A stretch of 64,000 nt of DNA from Agathobaculum hominis (lineage in GTDB: Bacteria; Bacillota; Clostridia; Oscillospirales; Butyricicoccaceae): NCBI RefSeq assembly GCF_014288055.1, contig NZ_JACOPK010000003.1:62001-126000 (forward strand). The letters run 5' to 3'. A model generated the notes under the pieces. The model made no database searches. It was not told the DNA's origin and worked only from the letters and a program-made list of their open reading frames with translations. Shown here in pieces: positions 7,503 to 16,628 of the stretch. Every line of letters starts with the position of its first letter. Within the stretch, counting starts at the first letter, position 1. The translations under genes and the position numbers were made by a program.

Positions 7503-8009
7503 TCAGCTGCGCTTGAGGCGCTCGATCAGGTTGGAGGACTGCATGATCGTGATCACGACCGAGGCGATAACGATACCTGCAATCGTCTGCATGGTGATGG
7601 TGGGAATGGTGGCGATTGCCGCCGCAGGGCTGATGAGCACGATCTTGACGAGCTGATAGCCGACGATCTGGCAGACGCCGCCTAGAACCTCGCCGATGAG
7701 CCAGCCGTACCGGTGCTCCGGCATGAGCTTTTCGACGGCCAGCCCCATGATGAGCGCCATAATGCCTTTGATGATGAAGGTCGGCAGGACCCACAGCATC
7801 GCGCCGCTCAGCAGGTCGGAGAGGGCTGCACCCAGCGCCGCCGCAAGTGCGCCGTCCTTTCGGCCGAGCAGCATAACGCCGACAAAGATCGCGCAGTCAC
7901 CCAGATGCGTATAGCCGCCGGTGATGGCGATCGGTATCTTGAAGGTGTACGTTCCGGCGAAAATGAGCGCCGCCATCATGGCGATACGCACGATTCGTTT
8001 TAAATCCAT
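7503..8009 (-). CDS. ECF transporter S component
   Basis: A 168-residue, six-segment membrane protein. GGYTHLGDCAIFVGVMLLGR and GALAAALGAALSDLLSG match the ECF S-component family that includes riboflavin-type members (PF07155-like). S components bind a vitamin or small metabolite and dock onto a shared energising module encoded elsewhere. Its ligand is unknown; the downstream amidohydrolase hints at a precursor that is cleaved after uptake. An extended -10 (TGATATAAT) lies at 8048-8056 on the same strand. Confidence 0.8.
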   Translation of the reverse strand: MDLKRIVRIAMMAALIFAGTYTFKIPIAITGGYTHLGDCAIFVGVMLLGRKDGALAAALGAALSDLLSGAMLWVLPTFIIKGIMALIMGLAVEKLMPEHRYGWLIGEVLGGVCQIVGYQLVKIVLISPAAAIATIPTITMQTIAGIVIASVVITIMQSSNLIERLKRS

Positions 8010-8047
8010 AACTGTTTTCTCTCGCTTTCCATATTCGTCTTTTATCC

Positions 8048-8056
8048 ATTATATCA
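8048..8056 (-). promoter_or_regulatory. Extended -10 promoter of the S-component operon
   Basis: Minus strand reads TGATATAAT, an extended -10 element, about 40 bases before the start codon. No clear -35 is seen. Confidence 0.5.
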
Positions 8057-8195
8057 GACTGTGAACTGTTTGATAGCGTCAGTTCGCGGATTTTTATTAA
8101 GGTCAGATGGAGCGGGATGAACAGCTGCGAGAGCACATTTATCTGCATAACATCTGTTCCGTGGGAAACACTATCCGAAAAAGGAGCGTGTTTTC

Positions 8196-9767
8196 ATGTC
8201 AGAAATGTTTTGCTTTCAGTGTCAGCAGACGGCAGGCGGAAAGTGCTGCGTCAGCACAGGTGTGTGCGGCAAGCAGCCGGAGACAGCGCATTTACAGGAC
8301 GAACTGGTACGCGAGCTGATCGGTCTGGCGGAGGCGGCGACAGCGGCCGGACAGCGCACGCCGACGGCCGACCGGCTGTTGGCGGACGGTCTGTTCACCA
8401 CACTGACCAACGTCAATTTTGACAATCGTGCGATCGCGGAATTTACCGCGCGCGTGCGCGCAGAACGCGACAGCTTCGGCGGCGCGCCGTGCAAGGTCGT
8501 GGAGCTCTGGAAGGGCGACACGGATACGGTCTCTCTGCGGTCGACGCTGCTGTTCGGCATGAAGGGCATGGCGGCGTATGCGCATCACGCGATGAACCTC
8601 GGCTACGTGGACGACGAGGTGAGCGCGTGGTTTTATAAGGGACTGTGTGCGGTCAACCGGCCGCATTCTGTGGAGGAATGGCTTGCGCTCATCGTCGAAT
8701 TCGGACAGATGAATTTCCGCTGCATGGAGCTGCTCGACCGTGCCAACACCGGCACCTTCGGTACGCCGCAGCCGACAAAGGTGCCGACCGACATCAAAAA
8801 AGGCCCGTTCATCGTGGTTTCGGGTCATGATCTGGCCGATCTTGCGCAGCTGCTCGAGCAGACCGAGGGCAGGGGCATCAATATCTATACGCACAGCGAA
8901 ATGCTGCCTGCGCACGGCTATCCGGGACTGAAAAAGTATCCACAGCTTGTGGGTAACTTCGGCACGGCGTGGCAGAGCCAGCAGCGCGAGTTCGAGAACA
9001 TCCCGGCGCCCATCCTGTTCACGACGAACTGCCTGATGCCGCAGCGGCCGAGCTATCGGGACCGTGTGTACACCACATCGGTGGTCGGCTATGAGGGTCT
9101 GCGCCACATTGAGGCGGATGCCTGCGGACGCAAGGACTTTTCGCCGCTTATCGAGCAGGCGCTTGCGCTCGGCGGCTACGAGCATGACCACAGCATGAGC
9201 GGCATCAACGGCGGCCATATGCTCATGACCGGCTTTGCGCACGGAGCCGTGCTCTCGCACGCGGAGGAGATCATTTCGCTCATCAAGAGCGGAAAGGTGC
9301 GTCATATCTTTCTGGTCGGCGGCTGCGACGGCGCGCACCCCGGCAGAAACTACTACACCGAGTTCGTCAAGCAGACGCCGATGGATACGCTTGTTCTGAC
9401 GCTCGCGTGCGGAAAATACCGTTTCAATGATCTGGATCTCGGCGAGATCGGCGGTCTGCCGCGCATTCTCGACATGGGACAGTGCAACGACGCATACAGC
9501 GCCATCAAGGTCGCGCTCGCGCTGGCGGATGCCTTCGGCTGCACGGTGAACGACCTGCCGCTCACGCTCGTGCTCTCGTGGTACGAGCAGAAGGCCGTGT
9601 GCATCCTGCTGACGCTGCTTGCGCTCGGCGTGAAGAATATCTATCTCGGGCCGACGCTGCCGGCGTTCCTGTCGGAAAACGTGGTGAAAATGCTGGTAGA
9701 GACTTACGATCTGCACCCGACCACCGCGCCCGAGCAGGATATGGACGCCATTCTGGGAAGAGGATAA
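8196..9767 (+). CDS. hcp: Hydroxylamine reductase / hybrid cluster protein
   Basis: A 523-residue hybrid cluster protein. The N-terminal cysteine set (C6-x2-C9, C17/C18, C24) binds an Fe-S cubane. The hybrid-cluster ligands lie in HSEMLPAHGYP, NCLMPQ, GGCDGAHPG and ACGKYRFN. Hcp reduces hydroxylamine and nitric oxide and protects anaerobes from nitrosative stress. The ATG is preceded by AAAAAGGAG. Its stop is 4 bases from the end of a convergent LysR gene, which may or may not regulate it. Confidence 0.95.
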   Translation: MSEMFCFQCQQTAGGKCCVSTGVCGKQPETAHLQDELVRELIGLAEAATAAGQRTPTADRLLADGLFTTLTNVNFDNRAIAEFTARVRAERDSFGGAPCKVVELWKGDTDTVSLRSTLLFGMKGMAAYAHHAMNLGYVDDEVSAWFYKGLCAVNRPHSVEEWLALIVEFGQMNFRCMELLDRANTGTFGTPQPTKVPTDIKKGPFIVVSGHDLADLAQLLEQTEGRGINIYTHSEMLPAHGYPGLKKYPQLVGNFGTAWQSQQREFENIPAPILFTTNCLMPQRPSYRDRVYTTSVVGYEGLRHIEADACGRKDFSPLIEQALALGGYEHDHSMSGINGGHMLMTGFAHGAVLSHAEEIISLIKSGKVRHIFLVGGCDGAHPGRNYYTEFVKQTPMDTLVLTLACGKYRFNDLDLGEIGGLPRILDMGQCNDAYSAIKVALALADAFGCTVNDLPLTLVLSWYEQKAVCILLTLLALGVKNIYLGPTLPAFLSENVVKMLVETYDLHPTTAPEQDMDAILGRG

Positions 9768-9771
9768 CCGC

Positions 9772-10647
9772 TCACGCGCCGCACAGATTTGCCTGCAAAT
9801 ATTCGAGCAGCGTCCGCGCCGTGACCGAGCTTGCGGTGCGCGCGAACGCGAGACCGATGGTGCGGAAGCTCTCCGGCACGAGCGGGCGGATCTCCACATC
9901 GTTCGCGAACGCCTGCATGGCAAGCTCCTGCGAGATCGTGACGCCGAGACCGTGCTTGACGAAGGCAACGATCAGCGTATCGTCGCGGAAGCTGTACACG
10001 GTCTGCGGCTTGTGCGGATATTTTTCCAGCAGGTGCAGAATGTCGTTGTCGCAGCCGGGCGTTTCGATGATGAACGGGTACTGGAGCAGCTCCTCCGGGG
10101 TGACGCTGCTGCGCTGCGCGAGCGGATGCTCCCGGGGCAGCACGGCGCAGAGCGCATCCTGATGCAGCGGATAAAAGGTCAGATCCTCCGCCAGAATGGA
10201 CGAGAGAAAGCCGCAGTCCACCTGCCCGCGGATGATCCAGTCATGGATCTCGTCGTAGTTGCCGTCGAAAATCTGCACCTCGACCTGCGGATAGTTCTCT
10301 TTGAAAAAATGCACGACGTGCGGCAGCCACATCGCCGTCACGCTCGAAAAGCTGCCGATACGCAGTTTGCCCTCGACCTTGTTGTTGATGTTGAAGGCCG
10401 CCTGGCGCAGCTTTTCCTTCTGGTTTACCATTTCGCGGATGTAGGGGATGAGCCGCTGTCCGTTGTCGGTCAGGACGACACCCTTCTTCGCCCGCGCGAA
10501 CAGCTGCACGCCGAGCTCCTCCTCGAGACCCGCCATCATCTGGCTGATGCCGGACTGCGTGTAGTTCAGCGCCTCGGCGGCCTTTGTGAAGTTGCCGGTC
10601 TCGCGGACCTTGAGAAAGATTTCGTAGCGATCGCGTACCTCGCGCAT
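9772..10647 (-). CDS. LysR-family transcriptional regulator
   Basis: A 291-residue LysR protein. Its winged-helix region covers residues 1-65 (EIFLKVRETGNFTKAAEALN, then YTQSGISQMMAGLEEELGVQ), followed by a full two-lobed effector domain. It is transcribed away from the sodium symporter gene at 10838, with a perfect 9-bp palindrome (10728-10750) in the shared gap, so that symporter is the likeliest target. Length is normal. Confidence 0.9.
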   Translation of the reverse strand: MREVRDRYEIFLKVRETGNFTKAAEALNYTQSGISQMMAGLEEELGVQLFARAKKGVVLTDNGQRLIPYIREMVNQKEKLRQAAFNINNKVEGKLRIGSFSSVTAMWLPHVVHFFKENYPQVEVQIFDGNYDEIHDWIIRGQVDCGFLSSILAEDLTFYPLHQDALCAVLPREHPLAQRSSVTPEELLQYPFIIETPGCDNDILHLLEKYPHKPQTVYSFRDDTLIVAFVKHGLGVTISQELAMQAFANDVEIRPLVPESFRTIGLAFARTASSVTARTLLEYLQANLCGA

Positions 10648-10727
10648 AGGTATTCCTCCTTTTCAATATTCGGTACAGTATGATGCTTGTAAAGCAATTG
10701 ACGGCTGCCGCCTTGCTTTTGCACAGC

Positions 10728-10750
10728 ATACATTACCAGATGTAATGTAT
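10728..10750. promoter_or_regulatory. Palindrome between divergent LysR and symporter genes
   Basis: ATACATTAC and GTAATGTAT are perfect inverted arms around CAGAT. The T-rich/A-rich dyad spaced like this fits a LysR-type binding site, about 90 bases before the symporter start. Confidence 0.55.
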
Positions 10751-10837
10751 AGCAGTAAAAACATTTATTTTACTTATATTCTATCATGTGGTATGTTAGC
10801 TGTACAGGAATTTTGGGGTAAGGAGAAAAATTTCACA

Positions 10838-12238
10838 ATGGAAAAAAAGCAAAATCACTTTTCGGGACAGCTGGGGTTTGTCCTTGCCGCAGCCGGAAGC
10901 GCGGTCGGTGTGGGAAATTTGTGGCGTTTCCCGTATCTGGCGGCCAAGGACGGCGGCGGTCTGTTCCTCATCATCTACTTTATTCTGGTACTGACGTTCG
11001 GCTTCACGCTGCTGACATCGGACATCGCCATCGGCCGCCGCACGCAGAAGAGCGCGATCGGCGCGTATGAGCAGATGCGCCCGAAGTGGAAGGGTCTGGG
11101 CATCCTGACCTTCCTCGTGCCCGTGCTCATCATGACGTACTACGCGGTCATCGGCGGCTGGATCACAAAATATGCGGTCGTTTACGTCTCCGGTCAGGCG
11201 AGCGCTGCTGCTGCGGACAATTACTTCACCTCGTTCATCACCTCGCCGGTGTCGCCGGTGGTGTTCGCGCTGCTGTTCATGGGCGTTACCGCGCTCATCG
11301 TCTACAACGGCGTGCAGAACGGCATTGAAAAGGTATCGCGCTGGATGATGCCGGTGCTGCTCGTGCTGGTCGTTGTCATCGCGTGCTATTCGCTGACGCT
11401 CAGTCACACGAACGCGGACGGACAGGTCGTAACCGGCTGGCAGGGCTTTCTGTACTATCTGACGCCGAACCTCGAGGGACTGACCGTGCAGCGCTTTCTC
11501 CAGATTCTTCTGGACGCGATGAGTCAGCTGTTCTTCTCGCTGAGCGTTTCCATGGGCATCATGATCACCTACGGTTCGTATGTGCGCCCGGAGGTCGACC
11601 TCAACCGCGCGGTCAACCAGATCGAGATCTTCGATACCGGTGTTGCGTTCCTCGCAGGCATGATGATCATTCCGGCGGTCTATGTGTTCTCGGGCACTGA
11701 GGGCATGGGCGCAGGCCCGAGCCTGATGTTCGTCTCGCTGCCCAAGGTCTTTGCCGCGATGGGCAGAGCAGGCACGGCGGTCGGCATTCTGTTCTTCGTC
11801 ACCGCGATCTTCGCGACGCTGTCCTCCTGCATTTCGGTTCTGGAGTCCATCACGGCCAACTGCATGGAGATCTTCCACACGAGCCGCAAAAAGACGGTCC
11901 TGGTGCTGTCGGTCATCTATCTGGCGGCGTCTGCCGTTATCACGCTCGGCTACAGCGTATTCTATGTGGAGGTGATGCTGCCGAACGGCTCGGTCGGCCA
12001 GCTGCTCGACATCATGGACTACGTCAGCAACAGCGTCATGATGCCGTTCATCGCGCTGCTGTCCACCGTCCTGATCGGCTGGGTGATGACGCCGGATTAC
12101 GTCATCGACGAGATGGAGCGCAACGGCGAGACCTTCCGCCGCAAAAAGCTCTACCGCGTCATGATCCGCTATGTCGCGCCGGTGATGATGTTCGTACTGT
12201 TCCTTCAGTCGACCGGCATCCTGTCGAAGATCGGATAA
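10838..12238 (+). CDS. Neurotransmitter:sodium symporter family transporter
   Basis: A 466-residue, roughly 12-segment NSS/SNF protein. The signature GSAVGVGNLWRFPYLAAKDGG in the first segment forms part of the Na+ and substrate site. Bacterial members import amino acids such as tryptophan, leucine or tyrosine with sodium. The start was set at MEKKQNH because TAAGGAGA precedes it; an upstream in-frame ATG at 10745 lacks a ribosome site and would overlap the promoter region. Probably controlled by the divergent LysR. Confidence 0.9.
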   Translation: MEKKQNHFSGQLGFVLAAAGSAVGVGNLWRFPYLAAKDGGGLFLIIYFILVLTFGFTLLTSDIAIGRRTQKSAIGAYEQMRPKWKGLGILTFLVPVLIMTYYAVIGGWITKYAVVYVSGQASAAAADNYFTSFITSPVSPVVFALLFMGVTALIVYNGVQNGIEKVSRWMMPVLLVLVVVIACYSLTLSHTNADGQVVTGWQGFLYYLTPNLEGLTVQRFLQILLDAMSQLFFSLSVSMGIMITYGSYVRPEVDLNRAVNQIEIFDTGVAFLAGMMIIPAVYVFSGTEGMGAGPSLMFVSLPKVFAAMGRAGTAVGILFFVTAIFATLSSCISVLESITANCMEIFHTSRKKTVLVLSVIYLAASAVITLGYSVFYVEVMLPNGSVGQLLDIMDYVSNSVMMPFIALLSTVLIGWVMTPDYVIDEMERNGETFRRKKLYRVMIRYVAPVMMFVLFLQSTGILSKIG

Positions 12239-12250
12239 AAATAATGAAAA

Positions 12251-12294
12251 CCGCTGCATGCGGAGAGAATTTCTCCGTCATGCAGCGGCTTTTT
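12251..12294 (+). terminator. Terminator after the symporter gene
   Basis: CCGCTGCATG pairs with CATGCAGCGG, with a second inner stem CGGAGA/TCTCCG, followed by CTTTTT. Confidence 0.9.
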
Positions 12295-12341
12295 CATGTG
12301 CGTTTTCGGCGTCAGGAATTGACCGCAGGCGGCATCAGAGG

Positions 12342-12767
12342 TTAACGGTCATCGCTTTTTGTGGCAAATCCCATCAAAAGCAGGAAGACCCACCAGAATA
12401 GAATGATCATGCAGAACACCATGATCATCACAAGGGGAAGGAAGATGATCTCTATGATATTGCTGCATCTCCGCCAGCAGTCGACCAGGATCACCAGTCC
12501 CACAACAGCGCCGACAATGGCAGCGATTACCGTTGCGATGATATTTCCCGTTGTCGGCGGTGTCTCGGTATATACGAAAAAGCAGGCGTAGAGCACGAGC
12601 GGTATCGCAAGGCAGCAGTCGAAAATGATCGCATCTACCCAGCCGAATACCTTATCCCAGTGCCGGCGAAACGGCAGATATACGAGGCAGCCGATGATCG
12701 TGAGATAAAAAAGGGATTGGAACCCGTAGCGTTCGAGAAAATGAAATGAAAAAATATAGCGTAACAT
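12342..12767 (-). CDS. Hypothetical four-segment membrane protein
   Basis: A 141-residue protein of unknown function with about four hydrophobic stretches (LFYLTIIGCLVYLPF, AIIFDCCLAIPLVLYACFFV, IIATVIAAIVGAVVGLVILV, FLPLVMIMVFCMIILFWWVF). Aromatic and Cys content is high and the C-terminus is charged. It stands alone between two unrelated units. Its lower GC content suggests recent gain or weak constraint. Confidence 0.6.
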   Translation of the reverse strand: MLRYIFSFHFLERYGFQSLFYLTIIGCLVYLPFRRHWDKVFGWVDAIIFDCCLAIPLVLYACFFVYTETPPTTGNIIATVIAAIVGAVVGLVILVDCWRRCSNIIEIIFLPLVMIMVFCMIILFWWVFLLLMGFATKSDDR

Positions 12768-12793
12768 AATTCAAACATCTCCATTTTATGATC

Positions 12794-12839
12794 AGCACCG
12801 CTGTCCCCGCGGCGCTGGATGCCGCGGGGCGTCTGGTGC
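12794..12839 (-). terminator. GC-rich hairpin after the GLUG/SLH gene
   Basis: CCCCGCGGC (12805-12813) and GCCGCGGGG (12821-12829) pair, with outer GCACC/GGTGC. It follows the minus-strand stop closely but has no T-run. Confidence 0.45.
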
Positions 12840-12843
12840 CGCC

Positions 12844-15800
12844 TCAGGTCTCGTAGTCCTCCCACTCAGCGGCGAGATCGCGGTAAAGGAAGGTAACGAT
12901 CTGTGCGCGCGTGCAGGTCTGCGCGGGGGAGAACAGACCGGGTGCGGTGCCGTTGGTGATGCCGTATTCGACCGCCCACGCAACCGCGTCCGCGTAGTAA
13001 GCGCGGTAAGGCACATCGCGGAAGCTGCCCGCAGAGCCGGGCTCGGGCGAGCCAGCCCAGCGCCACAGGAAGGTGACGGTCTGGGCGCGCGTCACGGTCG
13101 CGTTCGGCTCGAAACGGGTGCGGCTCGTGCCGGTCGTGATGCCCTCCTCGGCCGCCCAGAGCACGGCGTCGTGATAGTAGGCGTTCGAGGGAACGTCCGA
13201 GAACGGATTATAGCTGCTTTCGGGTTCAGGGCAGCCTGCGGCGCGCCACAGGAAGGTGACGACCTGACCGCGCGTGCAGCCCTCATAGGGACTGAATTTA
13301 GTTGCGGAGGTGCCGCTCGTGACCCCGTTTTCGACCGCCCAGAGAACCGGCTCGTAGAAATACGCGCTCTCGGGAACATCGGTGAAGCGGAAGTTATTCT
13401 CCGGCGCATCGCCGTCGAGCGTGAAGTCGACCGAGGTAGAGCTGCTCGGCTCGATGCTGCTCTCGTAAAGGCAGCCGTCCGTCAGGGGCAGGTTGTCGTA
13501 GTGCTGCTGCTTGAGGACGCGGCCGGTGCTGCTGTATGCCGTGTAGGAAACGTCCATCGTGCCTCTGTCGGTGCCCCAGATGGTGATGTTGTAGGGGCCG
13601 CCGGTCAGGCCGAGAACCTTGGTGTCGCCTGCGACAGCGGCCGAGACACCGGCTGCACAGGTCGTGACAACGCCGTCCTCGATGGTAAGAACGGTCTCGC
13701 CGTCCTCATTTTCGACGTAAACGTCTGTCGGGCAGGCGATGATGAGCTCAGACATCATCTGATCGCGGACCGCCTGACCGTGGCACATCGCGGCATCCCA
13801 GCGCAGGATCGCGAAGTTCGCGAGCGTGGTCTCGGTGGTGTTGAAGTTATTGTTGCCCAGATGCAGCAGGCCCTGCGTGAAGGACTTCTCGGACGCATCG
13901 AGATAGTCCTTGTACGCCTGCAAAGCGTACATTTCGCTGGTCCGGAGCAGCATGTACGAGGCGTCGAACTTCTGCGCGGAGGACAGATCCTTCTTGTTCT
14001 TCAGCTCTTCGCGGTCGGCCTGAAGAATACCGTAAAGCGCATCCTCCACGTAATAGGAAGCGCGGATGATCTCGCGGCTCTCGACCATTTTGTCGTTGCC
14101 GGTCAGCGTATTGCTGAGCGACCAGCCGAGGTTATACGCAGCGACGACCACCGTGACATTCGTGACGTCAAGGCCGAGACAGCCGGAGAGATAATAGGTC
14201 ATGACGTTCTCGGTGAGGGGAGACAGCGTGTCATAGGTCAGCTTGGCGAAGCTGGTAGTGAATTCCAGCGCTTCCGCGATGACCTCGCAGTTCAGCCAGT
14301 CATCGTACTTCTGGAGCGCTGAGCGGAAGGAAGTGGCGTAGGCGGAATTGCCCATCTTGCCGGCCACCTGATGGAGCGTCTGGATATACTCCTCGTTCAG
14401 CGCCTCATACGCATGAACGACGCTGACGTAGTTCGAGCAGCCGATGATCCAGTCGAGCGTGTTCTGGTAATCCTCCAGCACATCCAGCGCGTCGCCCACC
14501 TTGCCGAAGAAATTGGTGGTGCCGCTGATGAAATTGAGCGCCGAACGGGTGCCCTTGTCGTCGCGGTACTGCTCGATGGCGGCCGCAAGCTTTTCAAAGA
14601 TGTCGGGGGAGCGCTGTTTCAGGGACTCCGGGTCGGAGAGCAGCTCCTGAATGGCAGGCTTGTAGGTGCTTTCCTTTGCGGAATAGTTCGGCTGAACCTT
14701 GAGAATCATGTCCCAGATGCTGTTGGCGAGCTTGAGGTTTTCCGCCTCGATACGGGTGTTCAGGCTGTCGACCTCGCTGCTCGTGGCGGAGAGGATGAGC
14801 TCGGTGAGCATGGCGTCATAGGGATTGTCGAAAATGCTCAGGCTCTTGAACTTGGACAGCTCGCTTGCGGTGTTCAGAATGTCATAGGCGGCTTCACCGG
14901 CGTTGGCGGCCGTGGTGTTCTGCGCGTCGGCGAGCAGCTTTGCCATGCGCTGATCCATCTGCTGACTGTAGCCGTTGGACTGCGCGAAGGAGACGTGCTG
15001 CTGAATGTACTCGCTGGCGTCGATGACCGCGGTGTCCTCGGTGGGCTTTGCGATGGGCGTCGAGCTGCCGTTTGAGAGATGGGTGAACACCTTCTGGATG
15101 GGGTAGCTCTGACCCATCGTCCAGACGGAGGAGAAGTCATACTCCGGGAAGGTGGCCTTGCTGGCCATGGAAGCGAGCGGAACGGCGGTGTAGCCTTTTT
15201 CTTCACTGGGCTTGTTCAAGACAAACGGGTCGAGCGTTCCGGCGGGGTAGTAGCAGGCGGTGAATTCGCAGCCGGGCGCATCCGAGGCCAGCCAAGCAGG
15301 AACACCTCCAAGAGAGGGACTGCTGTCCGTAATGACGCCGGAGACATAGCAGTTTTCGTACTTGGATTCGTAACCTCCGTCACCGGCCAGACCGCCCACT
15401 TTATATATTCCCGATGCGACATCCTTAATATCTACATTGATGGATAATGTTCCGTTGAAACAGCAGTTGCTAAATGTCGCTACAAAGCCACTGCCGACAA
15501 TGCCGCCAATGTACCAGTATTCATAGTGGCTTTCTCCGGTGATACGGATGGTGCAGGTCGCACGGCACTGGTCTATGGTGCTGTGCCAATCTGTTTTACC
15601 TGCAATTCCGCCTAGGTGGATAGAGGACTCATTGACCAATGACGAAATGGTATCTTTTACTTCTGTGGAATTGCCGGATTCAGCCAGAATGATACCGACG
15701 TTCTCGCAGTGGGAAATGACAGCGCTGTTATCATTTATGTAAGTGATACCGCCTACGCTGACCTCACCGCCGCCGGCAGATGCATGGATAGTGCCGGTAT

Positions 15801-16395
15801 AACGGCAGTAGTCAATCGTTCCTTTATTTTCCGATACCAGACCGCCGACGCGCACGGGCATATCCCCGCCGGCGGTAATACCTGCCGCACTGGTGCAGTT
15901 ATAGATGGTTCCCTTGTTGTAGATTGCAAGGGATGCAGCGAAGCGGACAATTCCAGACTTACTGGTTAAATTGATTTGACCGGTAACGCGCAGGTTCTGA
16001 ATGGTTCCTTCATTCTGATAGAACAGGGCACCGTTGTCGTACTGCTCCGCGTTAACCGTCAGATTGCGAATGGTAAAGCCGTTGCCATCCAGCGTTCCGG
16101 TGAAGCCGGAAGTATAGACTCCGGTTCTGCTGGGTTGCATAGGCTTCCAGTTTATCCCTGACAAATCAATATCGTTCATCAGGATATAGTTTGCGGTCAA
16201 ATCCTCCTGCATGTTTTGCAGGTCGTCCGCATCGTAGATGGGCGTGTACCCCGAGGGTACGGAGGTCTTGGTGCTCACCTCCTGAAGCAGCGCCGTGGCA
16301 TCGTCTGCGGCAGCCTCCGCCTGCGGTGACAGCGCGGGGAGCAGGCCGACGAGCATTGCCAGCGTCAGCAGGATGGACGTCAATCTTTTTCTCAT
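12844..16395 (-). CDS. Large secreted GLUG/SLH cell-surface protein
   Basis: An 1183-residue exported protein. Residues 1-29 are a signal peptide ending near AEAAA. Residues of about 100-390 hold at least four GLUG-like repeats (GGLVSENKGTIDYC, GGIAGKTDWHSTIDQC, GGIVGSGFVATFSNC, GGLAGDGGYESKYENC), typical of beta-helical adhesins. A long helical middle region follows (about 480-890). Three C-terminal SLH repeats, from about residue 1005, each begin with F-x-D-V-P and carry TRxQxVTFLWR. It should be anchored in the wall with the beta-helix exposed. Promoter TTGTTT-17-TACAAT and a strong AAGGAGG lie upstream. Host-mucus or polysaccharide binding is a guess. Confidence 0.9.
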   Translation of the reverse strand: MRKRLTSILLTLAMLVGLLPALSPQAEAAADDATALLQEVSTKTSVPSGYTPIYDADDLQNMQEDLTANYILMNDIDLSGINWKPMQPSRTGVYTSGFTGTLDGNGFTIRNLTVNAEQYDNGALFYQNEGTIQNLRVTGQINLTSKSGIVRFAASLAIYNKGTIYNCTSAAGITAGGDMPVRVGGLVSENKGTIDYCRYTGTIHASAGGGEVSVGGITYINDNSAVISHCENVGIILAESGNSTEVKDTISSLVNESSIHLGGIAGKTDWHSTIDQCRATCTIRITGESHYEYWYIGGIVGSGFVATFSNCCFNGTLSINVDIKDVASGIYKVGGLAGDGGYESKYENCYVSGVITDSSPSLGGVPAWLASDAPGCEFTACYYPAGTLDPFVLNKPSEEKGYTAVPLASMASKATFPEYDFSSVWTMGQSYPIQKVFTHLSNGSSTPIAKPTEDTAVIDASEYIQQHVSFAQSNGYSQQMDQRMAKLLADAQNTTAANAGEAAYDILNTASELSKFKSLSIFDNPYDAMLTELILSATSSEVDSLNTRIEAENLKLANSIWDMILKVQPNYSAKESTYKPAIQELLSDPESLKQRSPDIFEKLAAAIEQYRDDKGTRSALNFISGTTNFFGKVGDALDVLEDYQNTLDWIIGCSNYVSVVHAYEALNEEYIQTLHQVAGKMGNSAYATSFRSALQKYDDWLNCEVIAEALEFTTSFAKLTYDTLSPLTENVMTYYLSGCLGLDVTNVTVVVAAYNLGWSLSNTLTGNDKMVESREIIRASYYVEDALYGILQADREELKNKKDLSSAQKFDASYMLLRTSEMYALQAYKDYLDASEKSFTQGLLHLGNNNFNTTETTLANFAILRWDAAMCHGQAVRDQMMSELIIACPTDVYVENEDGETVLTIEDGVVTTCAAGVSAAVAGDTKVLGLTGGPYNITIWGTDRGTMDVSYTAYSSTGRVLKQQHYDNLPLTDGCLYESSIEPSSSTSVDFTLDGDAPENNFRFTDVPESAYFYEPVLWAVENGVTSGTSATKFSPYEGCTRGQVVTFLWRAAGCPEPESSYNPFSDVPSNAYYHDAVLWAAEEGITTGTSRTRFEPNATVTRAQTVTFLWRWAGSPEPGSAGSFRDVPYRAYYADAVAWAVEYGITNGTAPGLFSPAQTCTRAQIVTFLYRDLAAEWEDYET

Positions 16396-16430
16396 AAAAA
16401 ATTCCTCCTTTTGCCTTTGTCTGTACCCCT

Positions 16431-16459
16431 ATTGTAGCGCAATCCGAAACAAAAAACAA
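16431..16459 (-). promoter_or_regulatory. Promoter of the GLUG/SLH gene
   Basis: Minus strand TTGTTT, a 17-base spacer and TACAAT, about 40 bases before the start codon. Confidence 0.6.
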
Positions 16460-16562
16460 TCTGTATTAAATAGAATTTTAATAGCCTGTAACAGACAGAA
16501 TAAGGGGGAATGTATGGATTCCGATAAGGATGTCGGGGAAAACGGGAACGCGCGGAAGTGCG

Positions 16563-16610
16563 CAAAAAAACAGACCCGCCGCAGGAGGGTTCATCCTGTG
16601 ACGGGTCTGC
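16563..16610 (-). terminator. Terminator of mgtE
   Basis: On the minus strand CAGACCCG and CGGGTCTG enclose a partly paired GC-rich loop and are followed by seven T. Confidence 0.8.
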
Positions 16611-16628
16611 GGAATATTCGGCTGCGCC

